Below, piece by piece: positions 24,928 to 34,441 of a stretch of DNA of 55,030 bases; positions within the stretch are counted from its first letter, which is position 1; each line of letters starts with the position of its first letter. Below the pieces are notes generated by a model that was given only the letters and a program-made list of their open reading frames with translations, made no database searches and was not told the origin of the DNA. The stretch is from Litoreibacter sp. GTDB taxonomy: Bacteria > Pseudomonadota > Alphaproteobacteria > Rhodobacterales > Rhodobacteraceae. The stretch spans positions 1 to 55,030 of the forward strand of contig JAPORH010000063.1 of assembly GCA_026710325.1 (NCBI GenBank), in the 5' to 3' direction. The position numbers and the translations under genes are program-made.

Positions 24928-26447
24928 TTAGCGAGCTTTGTCTCGTGCGTGATCCAGTAGGTCTCGGTCGGGTGCACCTGGTAGCCGGTCAGTCCGGCGA
25001 CGCCCACATTGGTTTGGCTGACATGGAAGACAGGGATCAGGGCGGCTTCAGCGGCAATGATCTTCTGGACCTCATCGTAGATTCCCTTGCGTTCCTCATG
25101 CTCAAAGGTCAGGCGACCTTGCGCCAGCAACTCATCCAGCCGCTCATTCGAAAACTTGCCGGAATTGGAGCCGCCATCTGACTTGAGCAGCGTCTCAAGA
25201 ACTGCGCCGGGGTCACCCTGCGGCGTCGTCACCCAAGCTTGCAAAAACAGATCAGCTTCGCCTGCAGCAATAGCGTCATTGCTCGCCCCCCACTCGCCTA
25301 CGGTGATATTGGCCTTCACGCCAATGGCTGCAAGGAACGCCTGTGTCAACTCAGCCGTCGGCGGCAGAGCGGCACGTGAGGAATAGGTCACGATGTCGAT
25401 CTCAAGCGGCGCACCGTCCAGCATCCAGGTGCCCCCCTCTTTCACCGCGCCCGCTTCCGCAAGAAGCGCTTCGGCTTTGGCCGGGTCATAGCTGGCAGGA
25501 ATGTCAGACGCCCAACCTTTGCCTTCCGGGTAAACTGTGCCCGCTGGCACGCCACCCACGCCGGAAAGCGCTGCGGCTACAATGCCTTCGCGATCAATTG
25601 CATACGAGACCGCCTGACGGATCAACGGGTTGGACATCGGGCCGCTTGCGGCATTCACCGTGTAGAAATAGAGCCGCGCTGTTGGGGCCGAGAACCCTTG
25701 TGCGCCGGTGTCTTGAATGCGCTCGAAATCCGTTTCAGGGTAGTTGATCACCAGATCGACTTCGCCAGCCTCGAAGGCCAGTGCGGCCGTTGCTGGGTTC
25801 GTGGCGACGACCACGCGCACCTCTTCCAGACCGGGGGCACCCAGACGGTAATCGGTATTCGCCTCAACGCGGTACAGCTGCTCCGGCACGGCTTCCTTGA
25901 ACACATAAGGTCCCGTTGCGTTGATCGGGAAGGCCTCAGACGGCGCGCCAAGAACTGCGATCCCAGGCTCGGACAAGGTCCAGGGGAAGGCCGCATTTGG
26001 GCTGTTGGTTTCAAACACGATAATGCTGTCGCCATCCGCAGACATGCCCGCCAGATCAAGCAACTTGGCCACGCGCGCATTGTGGCCCGGATGCGCTTCG
26101 TCTGAGATTGGCGCAATCGCGTCAATCACCGCCTGCGCCGTGACTGGGCTGCCATCGTGGAACTTCAAACCATCGCGCAAGGTAACGCGCCATGTCGTGG
26201 GCGATGATTGCTCGATCCCTTCAGCCACGCGTGGGTAAAGGTTCATGTCATAGTCTATGCCCATCAGAGTCTCGGTCACGCCGGTCTGGTTCGACATCCA
26301 CCCGTTATAGCTCGCACGTGGGTCCGGGACCTCCGCCGTCGGGCCGAACCCAACCGAGATGGTCAAGCTGCCCTCTTGGGCGACAGTTGGGAGTGCCGTG
26401 CTAAGCGCAAGCGCGGCCGAGAACGCGAGCCGGGTGAAAATCGACAT
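24924..26447 (-). CDS. ABC transporter substrate-binding protein, SBP_bac_5 family (peptide/nickel type)
   Basis: A 507-aa periplasmic binding protein with a signal peptide (about 1-23, ending TVAQ). Family signs include GFGPTAEVPDPRASYNGWMS, RVTLRDGLKFHDGSPVTA (about 93-110) and IRQAVSYAIDREGIV (about 280). It may bind peptides, nickel chelates or other metallophores. The ATG at 26447 follows AAGGAAAG and is preferred over an upstream start at 26462. First gene of a six-gene operon whose members all overlap. An imperfect inverted repeat in the shared promoter region suggests control by the divergent Rrf2 regulator. Confidence 0.92.
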   Translation of the reverse strand: MSIFTRLAFSAALALSTALPTVAQEGSLTISVGFGPTAEVPDPRASYNGWMSNQTGVTETLMGIDYDMNLYPRVAEGIEQSSPTTWRVTLRDGLKFHDGSPVTAQAVIDAIAPISDEAHPGHNARVAKLLDLAGMSADGDSIIVFETNSPNAAFPWTLSEPGIAVLGAPSEAFPINATGPYVFKEAVPEQLYRVEANTDYRLGAPGLEEVRVVVATNPATAALAFEAGEVDLVINYPETDFERIQDTGAQGFSAPTARLYFYTVNAASGPMSNPLIRQAVSYAIDREGIVAAALSGVGGVPAGTVYPEGKGWASDIPASYDPAKAEALLAEAGAVKEGGTWMLDGAPLEIDIVTYSSRAALPPTAELTQAFLAAIGVKANITVGEWGASNDAIAAGEADLFLQAWVTTPQGDPGAVLETLLKSDGGSNSGKFSNERLDELLAQGRLTFEHEERKGIYDEVQKIIAAEAALIPVFHVSQTNVGVAGLTGYQVHPTETYWITHETKLAK

Positions 26448-26499
26448 GGGTCTTTCCTTCAAAACTTGGAATGGAGGGTGATGGCGTTAAGCTTTCGAT

Positions 26500-26548
26500 C
26501 ACGTAACTTACGCAGTTGCTAGACCAACGCAACCGCAATTGTTACGTG
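26500..26548. promoter_or_regulatory. Inverted repeat between the ABC operon and rrf2-type regulator
   Basis: CACGTAAC (26500-26507) is the exact reverse complement of GTTACGTG (26541-26548). The inner flanks GCAGTTGC and GCAACCGC also partly pair, so arms of about 20 bases match at most positions. Sited between divergent starts, it is a likely operator pair. Confidence 0.55.
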
Positions 26549-26576
26549 TAAGGCGACCCCCGGAGAAACCTTGCTC

Positions 26577-27005
26577 ATGAAACGAAACAGTCGACTGTCT
26601 CTCGCGCTACATTCGCTGAGCCACATGGCGAACGACCCCGCTCGTACGCGCACATCTGCTGATATAGCGGAACACGCTGGAACAAACCCGGTCGTTGTCC
26701 GCAGGGTATTCGGAAAACTGCGAGAGGCAGGTATTTTGTCATCCGAGAAAGGCCATGCGGGCGGTTGGCGGCTGGCGCGACCTTCTGAGGCCATAACCCT
26801 TGCAGATGTCTATCTTGCATTGGATGAGCGGCTGGTCGCAGGAAACACCACGCGCATCGAATCCATTGAATGCAGCGTTGAAACGGATCTTCATAGACGT
26901 GTTTCAGACGTGTTGGCAGAGGTAGAATTGACCCTCGTCGATAGACTGCGCGAGACATCAATTAACGACATCCATTCAGCGTCCTGCAGCTATTGCGCAG
27001 ACTGA
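26577..27005 (+). CDS. Rrf2 family transcriptional regulator
   Basis: A 142-aa regulator with an N-terminal winged helix (RLSLALHSLSHMA..., then TSADIAEHAGTNPVVVRRVFGKLREAGILSSEKGHAGGWRLARPSEAITLADVYLAL), the Rrf2 hallmark. It lacks the three-cysteine IscR cluster motif; one cysteine is at about 99 (IECSVE), and two more are at the C-terminus (SCSYCAD). A TTG two codons upstream (26571) is an alternative start, closer to the GGAGAAA site. It diverges from the ABC operon and probably represses it. Confidence 0.88.
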   Translation: MKRNSRLSLALHSLSHMANDPARTRTSADIAEHAGTNPVVVRRVFGKLREAGILSSEKGHAGGWRLARPSEAITLADVYLALDERLVAGNTTRIESIECSVETDLHRRVSDVLAEVELTLVDRLRETSINDIHSASCSYCAD

Positions 27006-27450
27006 TTTTCCTTTGGCCTATGCGGCCTCGCGTTGTGAAATTTGCGGTTCAACTGCCAGTGCCGCCGCATTATTTGATTGCTGATGAGTAGGTCGCTCAG
27101 CAGGTGATTGCGCTAGGAAAGTGGCTTTGAAATAGTGCTCACCCGCTGGACGTTGGAGCCGGCTCATCGAATGTCATACAGCAGGCCAAAGGGTCCGTAG
27201 CGGACGCAACAAGAATTCAGCTTTGCAAAGACTTGCTCGCGCGCGACCCCAGACAACCTTACGAAGGCCCGTTTTCCGCCCATGGTTCTTTTTGCTACGG
27301 TCACGCAGCAAACAAAGCGGGAATTGGAAAAGTGATCTGTTGCGGCAGCAAAGTCCTAAATAGCGGTCACTGTAAGTAGAACTGGGTTTAGCTAGCCTAA
27401 CAGTCCTTTGGAAGTTGTAGCATGGCTCGGCGCGCTCAGCACTCAAGCCC
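27006..27450. other. Gene-free region
   Basis: About 440 bases without a supported gene. A 90-codon open frame on the minus strand (27174-27446) has no ribosome binding site or recognisable family and a composition unlike the neighbours. The AAGGCCCGTTTTCCGCCCA stretch near 27264 resembles 20622-20640, so degenerate repeat or decayed coding sequence is possible. Confidence 0.45.
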
Positions 27451-27454
27451 GAAC

Positions 27455-27490
27455 CAATAAAGCACCCGCCAGTCCAGAGATGGCGGGTGC
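27455..27490 (-). terminator. Rho-independent terminator of the 131-aa protein gene
   Basis: A perfect 10-bp stem GCACCCGCCA (27462-27471) / TGGCGGGTGC (27481-27490) with a 9-base loop. On the minus strand it is followed by TTTATT. It begins seven bases after the stop codon. Confidence 0.85.
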
Positions 27491-27496
27491 AACAGA

Positions 27497-27892
27497 TTAG
27501 TTCAAATCAGCCAACGCCTTTCGCGCAGCCCCAACGGCCCAGACGGCTTCGGGGTGGCTTTGGAAGACCGCGTTCAGCTTGTCGCGGAACGGGCCGGATT
27601 TGGCGGCAATGAAGCGTTCGAGCTTTTTGGAGAAAGCCCGCGCCTCTGTCTTTGACAGCGGCGTTTCATCGTTGCGGCGCATGTCTAGGTCGACAATGGC
27701 CTGCTGCAGCGGTTTTAGCCAGGCGAAAGCCGGATCGCGGGTCGCTACCTCGTAAAGCTCAAGCGGGCTGCCCGTGAAGAAGCTTTCATCGGCCTGATAC
27801 ATCAACAGATGGCGATGCAGCTCCTGCAACGCACGTGAGAGATCACCCAGCCCGGTTTTGTGTCCGGTGGCTGGCAGAACAGTGGTCGTCAT
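27497..27892 (-). CDS. Hypothetical protein, 131 aa
   Basis: An unrecognised soluble protein, largely helical (LSRALQELHRHLLMYQADESFF; TEARAFSKKLERFIAAKSGPFRDKLNAVF). No signal peptide, motif or metal ligand stands out. It has its own terminator and may be transcribed with the EcsC gene upstream, 110 bases away. Codon use fits the neighbours, so it is a real gene. Confidence 0.75.
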   Translation of the reverse strand: MTTTVLPATGHKTGLGDLSRALQELHRHLLMYQADESFFTGSPLELYEVATRDPAFAWLKPLQQAIVDLDMRRNDETPLSKTEARAFSKKLERFIAAKSGPFRDKLNAVFQSHPEAVWAVGAARKALADLN

Positions 27893-28002
27893 AGTCTAGC
27901 CTCCTTTTTGAGGGTTGGGCGGTCCGGGTATCGGCCCGCTTGCTTGGAGGCTTAAAGTGGGGGCGTGCCGCGTCGATTACCAATGCGCGAGATGCATGGC
28001 CG

Positions 28003-28767
28003 TTAACCGCGTTTCACAATCTCGATGAAATCTGCAATCAGCGCGGCGCGGTCGTGGCCTGTTTCTTCGGCCAGTTTCCGCAGGCCAAATTGCACATGGG
28101 CCACGTCCTGATAATAGCTGGTGAAAGCGTAGTTGATCGCCGCACCGGAGACTGCACCCAGCACGGGCACGGTTTGGGCGGCCAGCTTGCGGCCCAATGT
28201 GGCGGCGAGGCGCGGGGCGATGGCGGTGATCAGCCCCTGGATGGTGGAGCCCGTGACGCTCGCGCGCAAAGTCAGGAAGCTCAGATCGGTGCCGTCATCT
28301 TCTTCCATGGGACCCGCGGCGGCGAAGACGCGGAGGCAATCGGCACGTGTATCGGGATCGGCGGGGTCAAACCCGTGCTCGGCGGCGATGCCTTGGATCG
28401 CACGCAACATGACTGTAGTTGTAACGGGGATTTCAGCCAGCGATGTGGCCGCCCCGCCAAAGCCGCCCGCCGCGCCAGTGGCCACGGTGACCGCCCGGGT
28501 CAGCCAGTGGCCGGTATCTGGCAGCCGCGTGCGGGAGGCTTCTGCGGCTGAAAAGCTCAGCTCAAGCGCTTGTAAGGTGGCTTTGTCGAGCCCGGAACGA
28601 ACGGGCTTGGGCAGCCGGTCCAACAAGCCTTCGGCCTGCCCGCCCAAAAGCTCAACCACTTGCATGCCCACGCCGCGCGCGGAGCGGTAGCGCTGTGCGA
28701 GCGCCTCTAGTTGCGCCTCTTTGCTGGGGCTTGGGGTCACAATTGGCGGCAGGATGGTCTGGGTCAA
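28003..28767 (-). CDS. EcsC family protein
   Basis: A 254-aa protein matching the EcsC family: an N-terminal helical region, TVATGAAGGFGGAATSLAEIPVTTTVMLRAIQGIAAEHGFDP (about 92-134) and a glycine/alanine-rich C-terminal part (AAQTVPVLGAVSGAAINYAFTSYYQDVAHVQFGLR). These hydrophobic stretches suggest a membrane-associated protein. In Bacillus, EcsC accompanies an ABC transporter, but its function in alphaproteobacteria is unknown and no ABC gene adjoins it here. Confidence 0.9.
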   Translation of the reverse strand: MTQTILPPIVTPSPSKEAQLEALAQRYRSARGVGMQVVELLGGQAEGLLDRLPKPVRSGLDKATLQALELSFSAAEASRTRLPDTGHWLTRAVTVATGAAGGFGGAATSLAEIPVTTTVMLRAIQGIAAEHGFDPADPDTRADCLRVFAAAGPMEEDDGTDLSFLTLRASVTGSTIQGLITAIAPRLAATLGRKLAAQTVPVLGAVSGAAINYAFTSYYQDVAHVQFGLRKLAEETGHDRAALIADFIEIVKRG

Positions 28768-28819
28768 AGCGGTTTTCCTCTCCTACCTGACATGGGGAGG
28801 CAGCGCGGGATTTCAATGT

Positions 28820-29341
28820 TCAGGCTTTTGTCACCTGACCTGTGACGCCCGCCCAAGCGCCTTCGCTGAGTGCCAAGCCAAGGACCCGATCGGGGTTGGT
28901 GGGTGGCGGCATTTGGACAGCTGCAAGCTTGGAAAAGCCGAAGCGAGCATAATAAGGCGCGTCACCCACAAGCAGCACCCGGTCCCAGCCAAGGCTGGCC
29001 GCTTTTTCAAGGCTCGCGCCCATCAAGACCGCGCCAAGGCCTTCGCCCTGGCGGGTCGGGTGTACCGCAATCGGCCCCAGCAGCAGCACAGCCGCATCGC
29101 CAATGCGGACCGGCCAGTAGCGGATCACACCGCCCAGGATGTCATCCAGGTCACGGGCCACGAGGCAGAGCTCGGCCACCGGGTCCACGTCATCGCGCAG
29201 CCGGTAGGAGGACAGCGCCTCCCGCCCCGGCGCGAAGCACAGGTCGTAGAGCGCCTCCACCTCCCACCAATCACCCGGTTGTTCCTGGATCAGCTGCACG
29301 CCGCCCGCCTGCTCAGTTTGCCCTTTTCGCTGCCCTAGCAT
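28820..29341 (-). CDS. GNAT family N-acetyltransferase (YhbS-like)
   Basis: A 173-aa acetyl-CoA-dependent transferase. The acetyl-CoA loop is in HPTRQGEGLGAVLMGASLEKA (about 92-112), followed by the strand WDRVLLVGDAPYYARFGF, typical of the YhbS/predicted acetyltransferase group. The acceptor is unknown. Divergent from the flavin reductase gene, with start codons about 40 bases apart. Confidence 0.88.
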   Translation of the reverse strand: MLGQRKGQTEQAGGVQLIQEQPGDWWEVEALYDLCFAPGREALSSYRLRDDVDPVAELCLVARDLDDILGGVIRYWPVRIGDAAVLLLGPIAVHPTRQGEGLGAVLMGASLEKAASLGWDRVLLVGDAPYYARFGFSKLAAVQMPPPTNPDRVLGLALSEGAWAGVTGQVTKA

Positions 29342-29382
29342 GGCGTTAGCACTGGGGCAAACCGCGCATAGGAGCTTTCACA

Positions 29383-29988
29383 TTGTTCTACCGCCCCGAA
29401 GACGGCCACGGCCTGCCGCACAACCCGTTCAACGCCATCATCACCCCGCGACCCATTGGCTGGATTTCGACCCGCGCCGCCGACGGGTCGGAGAACCTGG
29501 CGCCCTATTCTTTCTTCAACGCCGTGGCTTACGTGCCGCCGCAGGTGATGTTCGCCTCCACGTCTTCGAAAGAGGACCGGGAAAAGGGCAAGGACAGCGT
29601 TGCCAACATCATCGAGACGGGCGTCTTTTGCGTCAATGTCGTAGAATATGCGGCGCGCGACGTGATGAATGTCAGCTCCGGCCCTTACGCGCGGGAGGTC
29701 GACGAGTTCGACAAGGCGGGCATCGCGCGGGAAGCGTGCGAGACGATTGCCTGCTCGCGCGTGGCGGGCGCGCCGGCCAATTTGGAATGCAAGATGACCA
29801 AGGTGGTGGACCTGCCGGGAGAAGCCAATGTCGTCGTTTTTGGCGAGGTCACCGGCGTGCATATGCGCGACGCTTGCCTGAAAGACGGGATATTTGACGT
29901 GACAACATTCCAGCCTTTGGCCCGGCTGGGTTACCGCGACTACGCGAAGGTGGAGACGCTGTTCAGCTTGCAGCGGCCCGGCGAGTAA
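29383..29988 (+). CDS. Flavin reductase domain protein (FMN-binding split barrel)
   Basis: A 201-aa member of the flavin reductase-like family. The segment NPFNAIITPRPIGWISTRAADGSENLAPYSFFNAVAY (about 11-48) binds FMN. DSVANIIETGVFCVNVVEY and LECKMTKVVDLPG are typical of the DIM6/NTAB branch. The start is a TTG, with AGGAGC seven bases ahead; no ATG fits. The partner enzyme is not in the window. Confidence 0.9.
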   Translation: MFYRPEDGHGLPHNPFNAIITPRPIGWISTRAADGSENLAPYSFFNAVAYVPPQVMFASTSSKEDREKGKDSVANIIETGVFCVNVVEYAARDVMNVSSGPYAREVDEFDKAGIAREACETIACSRVAGAPANLECKMTKVVDLPGEANVVVFGEVTGVHMRDACLKDGIFDVTTFQPLARLGYRDYAKVETLFSLQRPGE

Positions 29989-30005
29989 GCCGGGAGTAAT
30001 CGGCG

Positions 30006-31721
30006 CTAATGCGCGCCGCCCGCGACCCCGATCTTGACGGAATAGTCCACCGCAATCGCGTAGTCGGGGTCGTCGTCGCTATCGACCATCAGCTGGCCTG
30101 CATTGGTCAAAAGCTCGTGGCAGTCGCGGCTGAGATGGCGCAGCTGCACCTTTTTGCCCTCGGCCTGGTATTTGGCCGCGATATCCTCGATCGCTTGCAG
30201 CGCGGATTGGTCGGCGACACGGCTTTCTGCGAAATCGATCACCACCAAAGACGGATCCTCGTCAGGCGTGAAAATCTCCATAAACCCAGCGGTTGAGCCG
30301 AAAAACAGCGGGCCCTGCACCTGATAGACCTTTGCGCCTTCGGGCGTTTCATAGGTTTTGGCGTGGATGCGGGTGGCGTTCTGCCAGGCATAGGCGAGCG
30401 CGGAGACTATCACGCCGACCACCACGGCTGTGGCGAGATCATACATCACCGTGACCACGGTCACGAGGATGATGACGAAGGCGTCCATCTTGGGCGCCTT
30501 GCGGATGATGTTGAAACTGTTCCAGGCGAAGGTGCCGATCACAACCATGAACATCACGCCCACGAGTGCTGCCAGCGGGATTTGCTCAATCAGCGGTGCG
30601 CCCACGAGGATGAAAGTCAGCAAGAACAAAGCGGCTGCGGTGCCAGCAATCCGCGTGCGGCCGCCGGAATTCACGTTGATCATGGATTGCCCGATCATCG
30701 CGCAGCCGCCCATGCCGCCGAAAAACCCGGTTACCGTGTTGGCGACGCCTTGCGCCACACATTCCTGCGATGCGCCGCCACGTTTGCCCGTGATAGCGCC
30801 CACGAGGTTCAACGTCAGAAGGCTTTCAATCAGACCAATCGCAGCCAGAATGACGGCGTAGGGCAAGATAATCCAGAGCGTCTCTAGCGTGAAGGGGGCC
30901 AGCAGGTCGCCATAGATGCCTTGCGCCACAGACGCGTTACCCGCGAAGCTGAAGGGGACGTGAAAGCTCGGGAAACCGCCCGCGATTTCAGCCAGATCGC
31001 CGACGCGCGGCACATCGATGCCGAAGCCGATCACGATCAGGGCGACGATACCGATCCCCGCCAGTGGCGCAGGGATGGCTTTGGTAACCTTCGGCGTGGC
31101 CCAGATGATGCCCATAGTCAGCACGGTCAGCGCCAACATGATGGCAAGCGGCGTTCCGGACAGCCACTCCCCGCTGGCCATACCATGCCCGCCGGAACCG
31201 TGTTCGGCCGAGCCCGGTACCTGGAATTGACCCAATTGGGCCAGGAAAATAACGATGGCGAGCCCGTTCACGAAGCCCAGCATCACCGGGTAGGGGACAA
31301 GCCGGATGAACTTGCCCCATTGCATGAAGCCCACGAAGATCTGGATCAAACCCATTAAGATGACGGTCGCAAACAGGTATTCGACCCCATGCTGCGCCAC
31401 CAAAGCCACCATGACGACAGCCAGAGCGCCGGTCGCGCCCGAGATCATGCCGGGCCGCCCACCGATCAGTGCGGTGATCAAGCCTACGATGAAAGCCGCG
31501 TAGAGGCCGACCAGCGGATGCACGCCCGCGACAAAGGCAAAGGCCACGGCCTCAGGCACCAAAGCCAACGCCACGGTGAGGCCCGACAAAATTTCGATCC
31601 GCCAGCGGTCCATGCTGTATGGCGCATCGGGCACCAGTTCCAGCCGGTTCAGGACGGGATTGTTCGACAGGGCTTTGAGAAAGCTGCGGGTCACGCTGGC
31701 CTCATTTGCTTGATATGACAT
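30006..31721 (-). CDS. SulP family anion transporter with STAS domain
   Basis: A 571-aa inner-membrane transporter for sulfate, bicarbonate or related anions. About 11-12 membrane segments begin with ILSGLTVALALVPEAVAFAFVAGVHPLVGLYAAF (about 44-77), including the family signature. A C-terminal STAS domain (about 470-560, KVYQVQGPLFFGSTAGFMEIF and ADQSALQAIEDIAAKY) lies in the cytosol. The anion cannot be settled; a bicarbonate or sulfate role is equally possible. Confidence 0.93.
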   Translation of the reverse strand: MSYQANEASVTRSFLKALSNNPVLNRLELVPDAPYSMDRWRIEILSGLTVALALVPEAVAFAFVAGVHPLVGLYAAFIVGLITALIGGRPGMISGATGALAVVMVALVAQHGVEYLFATVILMGLIQIFVGFMQWGKFIRLVPYPVMLGFVNGLAIVIFLAQLGQFQVPGSAEHGSGGHGMASGEWLSGTPLAIMLALTVLTMGIIWATPKVTKAIPAPLAGIGIVALIVIGFGIDVPRVGDLAEIAGGFPSFHVPFSFAGNASVAQGIYGDLLAPFTLETLWIILPYAVILAAIGLIESLLTLNLVGAITGKRGGASQECVAQGVANTVTGFFGGMGGCAMIGQSMINVNSGGRTRIAGTAAALFLLTFILVGAPLIEQIPLAALVGVMFMVVIGTFAWNSFNIIRKAPKMDAFVIILVTVVTVMYDLATAVVVGVIVSALAYAWQNATRIHAKTYETPEGAKVYQVQGPLFFGSTAGFMEIFTPDEDPSLVVIDFAESRVADQSALQAIEDIAAKYQAEGKKVQLRHLSRDCHELLTNAGQLMVDSDDDPDYAIAVDYSVKIGVAGGAH

Positions 31722-31872
31722 CGCTGTGGCACGCCCTTACCGGGGTGCGCCAGAAGATGCACCCCCGAAATCGAGTTTCAAGCCATCAAAGCTACGCGCG
31801 CGGCGTTTCATTTTGGTAAATCTTGGGCCAATACTGCGGGAACGGCTAAATTTCCCGCGAAGGACCTTCCCC

Positions 31873-32745
<873 letters not shown>

Positions 32746-33513
32746 CTACTGAATGGTTGGAGCCTCCTCGATCTCGCTTTCACGGATCACGCCGAGTTTC
32801 GCACGCAGAAAGACGTCGGGCTGATGCCCGCCAACGGTGCTGCAATCGAACTCCTGCGCGGGGGCGCGGGCCTCAAGGTTAAGGGCCGGGCCTTCGCAGG
32901 TCAAAAGCTCAAGATTGGGGATCACGATTGAGCCCGCACGAAACGTGACGCCGATGGTGCGTTCATTGCGTTGGCCGTCCTGATCCGCATAGCGGGCATC
33001 GACAAGCACGGATTCCACCAAGGACCGGCGCACCGTGCAGACCTTTTGCCGTTTGATCAGCGAGCGGGCGACAGCGCAAGCGCAGTCCTGGCTCATCATC
33101 GGGTTCACGCTTGCGTCTCTGACCGCGGAGACGTGACCCACGAAGGGAATACGGTCAGCCTTGGCGAGCGTTACCTCCTCATCCGTTCCAGGGATGCCGA
33201 CCAGCCCTTTGCCCCGATTCACCAAATTGGTGAAATCCGGGACATGGTCGCGGAGCGAGTTGGAATATTCCTTCGACAGCGGGACCATATCAATATCGTC
33301 GGTAGTCACATCCATCGAGCAAATTCGCCCTTCCAGATTTTGCCCATCTGGTGAGATGGCCACCAGATCGCCCGCGCGAAACACTTCGGAATTCACGGGT
33401 GCGGCCAGCTCATGATAGGCGACGACATCCTTCGGGCTGATGGCGAAAAGATACACGTAGGTGAGAAGACCGCCCACGACCAAGGCCGCTGCGGTTAGGA
33501 TACGTTTAATCAT
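32746..33513 (-). CDS. Hypothetical membrane-anchored protein, 255 aa
   Basis: Not recognised. An uncleaved N-terminal membrane helix (about 5-25, LTAAALVVGGLLTYVYLF) is followed by an extended soluble domain, presumably periplasmic. It contains six cysteines, including the pair SQDCACAVAR (about 142-146) that could be a disulphide or metal site. It is preceded by AGGAGGGTGAC overlapping the stop codon of a 38-residue cysteine-rich peptide gene nine bases upstream, so the two are co-transcribed. It ends adjacent to mtnP in a tail-to-tail arrangement. Confidence 0.75.
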   Translation of the reverse strand: MIKRILTAAALVVGGLLTYVYLFAISPKDVVAYHELAAPVNSEVFRAGDLVAISPDGQNLEGRICSMDVTTDDIDMVPLSKEYSNSLRDHVPDFTNLVNRGKGLVGIPGTDEEVTLAKADRIPFVGHVSAVRDASVNPMMSQDCACAVARSLIKRQKVCTVRRSLVESVLVDARYADQDGQRNERTIGVTFRAGSIVIPNLELLTCEGPALNLEARAPAQEFDCSTVGGHQPDVFLRAKLGVIRESEIEEAPTIQ

Positions 33514-33522
33514 GTCACCCTC

Positions 33523-33639
33523 CTAATTCCGGGGGCAACACACGCCGACGGCGCATTGATAATGGGTCTCAGGGCATTTGGTTTCGTCCGCAACAGCGGG
33601 TGCGGCGGAGGCCGCAATCAAAAATATGAGAATACGCAT
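33523..33639 (-). CDS. Small secreted cysteine-rich peptide, 38 aa
   Basis: A short gene reading MRILIFLIAASAAPAVADE and then ETKCPETHYQCAVGVCCPRN. The first 17 residues form a classical signal peptide (cleavage after AVA), leaving a 21-residue peptide with four cysteines, two adjacent. GGAG stands about eight bases before the ATG. The stop overlaps the ribosome binding site of the 255-aa protein. It is too short for standard gene calling and may be unannotated. Function unknown; a disulphide-bonded or metal-binding peptide is possible. Confidence 0.65.
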   Translation of the reverse strand: MRILIFLIAASAAPAVADETKCPETHYQCAVGVCCPRN

Positions 33640-33705
33640 AACACGCTCCGAAAAATGGACTATACTAAAATCAGTTCGTTTTAATACGCGGAGCGTAGCA
33701 TAAAT

Positions 33706-34425
33706 TTGGCCAATTTCCAAATCTCCGCATGGCTGCGCAGACAGAAAGCCGGTGCGTTGACCCCAGTTCTGGTGGCTGTGATTGCGCTTCTGGCGCTGCC
33801 CGCGGCCGATTTTGTGAGCGCGCAAGGGCGCATGGATGATGACAGCTTCTACAAGCTGGTGGCCTGTGGCGCCAAACCGGGCGGCGCGTGCCGAGAGCCG
33901 CTTGTCCGTTGGGCCCCAAGCGATGCGGCCGACCTGACCATAGGCATTACCGAGGTCAAAACCGGCTTCCCTGAGACCAAACGCCCGCTGGCCGAAGAGG
34001 CCTTGAGCGCTGCGGTGGCCGAGGTCAACGCGGCGGGCGCGGCGGTCCAGATGCGCGAGGTTGGTGCTGAGGACGACCCCCATATCACCGTGCATCTTTG
34101 GGACCAGGACGAGGGGGAGCCGATCAAAGGCTCCGATCTGTCCAACATGAACGGCATCGTGATGGGGCAAGGCTATGTGCATATCTGGTGGGACGGGCGG
34201 CGCAATCTGACGCGCGGCGTGATCCTAATCTCCCGTGACATCGCCCCCGGTGATCTGAAGTCGATCATGCTGGAGGAGGTCACCCAGTCGCTTGGGCTGC
34301 TCACAGATATCAACAACCCGTGGTACGACACTCGCTCGATCTTTGCGGAGACCAGCAATTACCTGACTGCGCTGCAACGCCAGGACAAAATGGTCTTGCA
34401 GCGTCATTACCCATTAGAGAATTAG
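33706..34425 (+). CDS. DUF2927 family exported protein
   Basis: A 239-aa protein with an N-terminal hydrophobic segment ([23 protein letters not shown], about 17-39) that is a signal peptide or anchor. The DUF2927 domain follows: [51 protein letters not shown] (about 152-171), and a helix [16 protein letters not shown] (about 183) that looks like a degenerate metalloprotease helix (LEE.TQSLG). I do not claim peptidase activity. The start is a TTG following GGAGCG. It precedes apt by 16 bases. Confidence 0.85.
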   Translation: MANFQISAWLRRQKAGALTPVLVAVIALLALPAADFVSAQGRMDDDSFYKLVACGAKPGGACREPLVRWAPSDAADLTIGITEVKTGFPETKRPLAEEALSAAVAEVNAAGAAVQMREVGAEDDPHITVHLWDQDEGEPIKGSDLSNMNGIVMGQGYVHIWWDGRRNLTRGVILISRDIAPGDLKSIMLEEVTQSLGLLTDINNPWYDTRSIFAETSNYLTALQRQDKMVLQRHYPLEN

Positions 34426-34441
34426 AACAAAGGCTCTTTCC

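Noticed and set aside
27174-27446. 90-codon open frame on the minus strand
   Set aside because: Composition unlike real genes here, no start signal and no family; treated as gene-free DNA.
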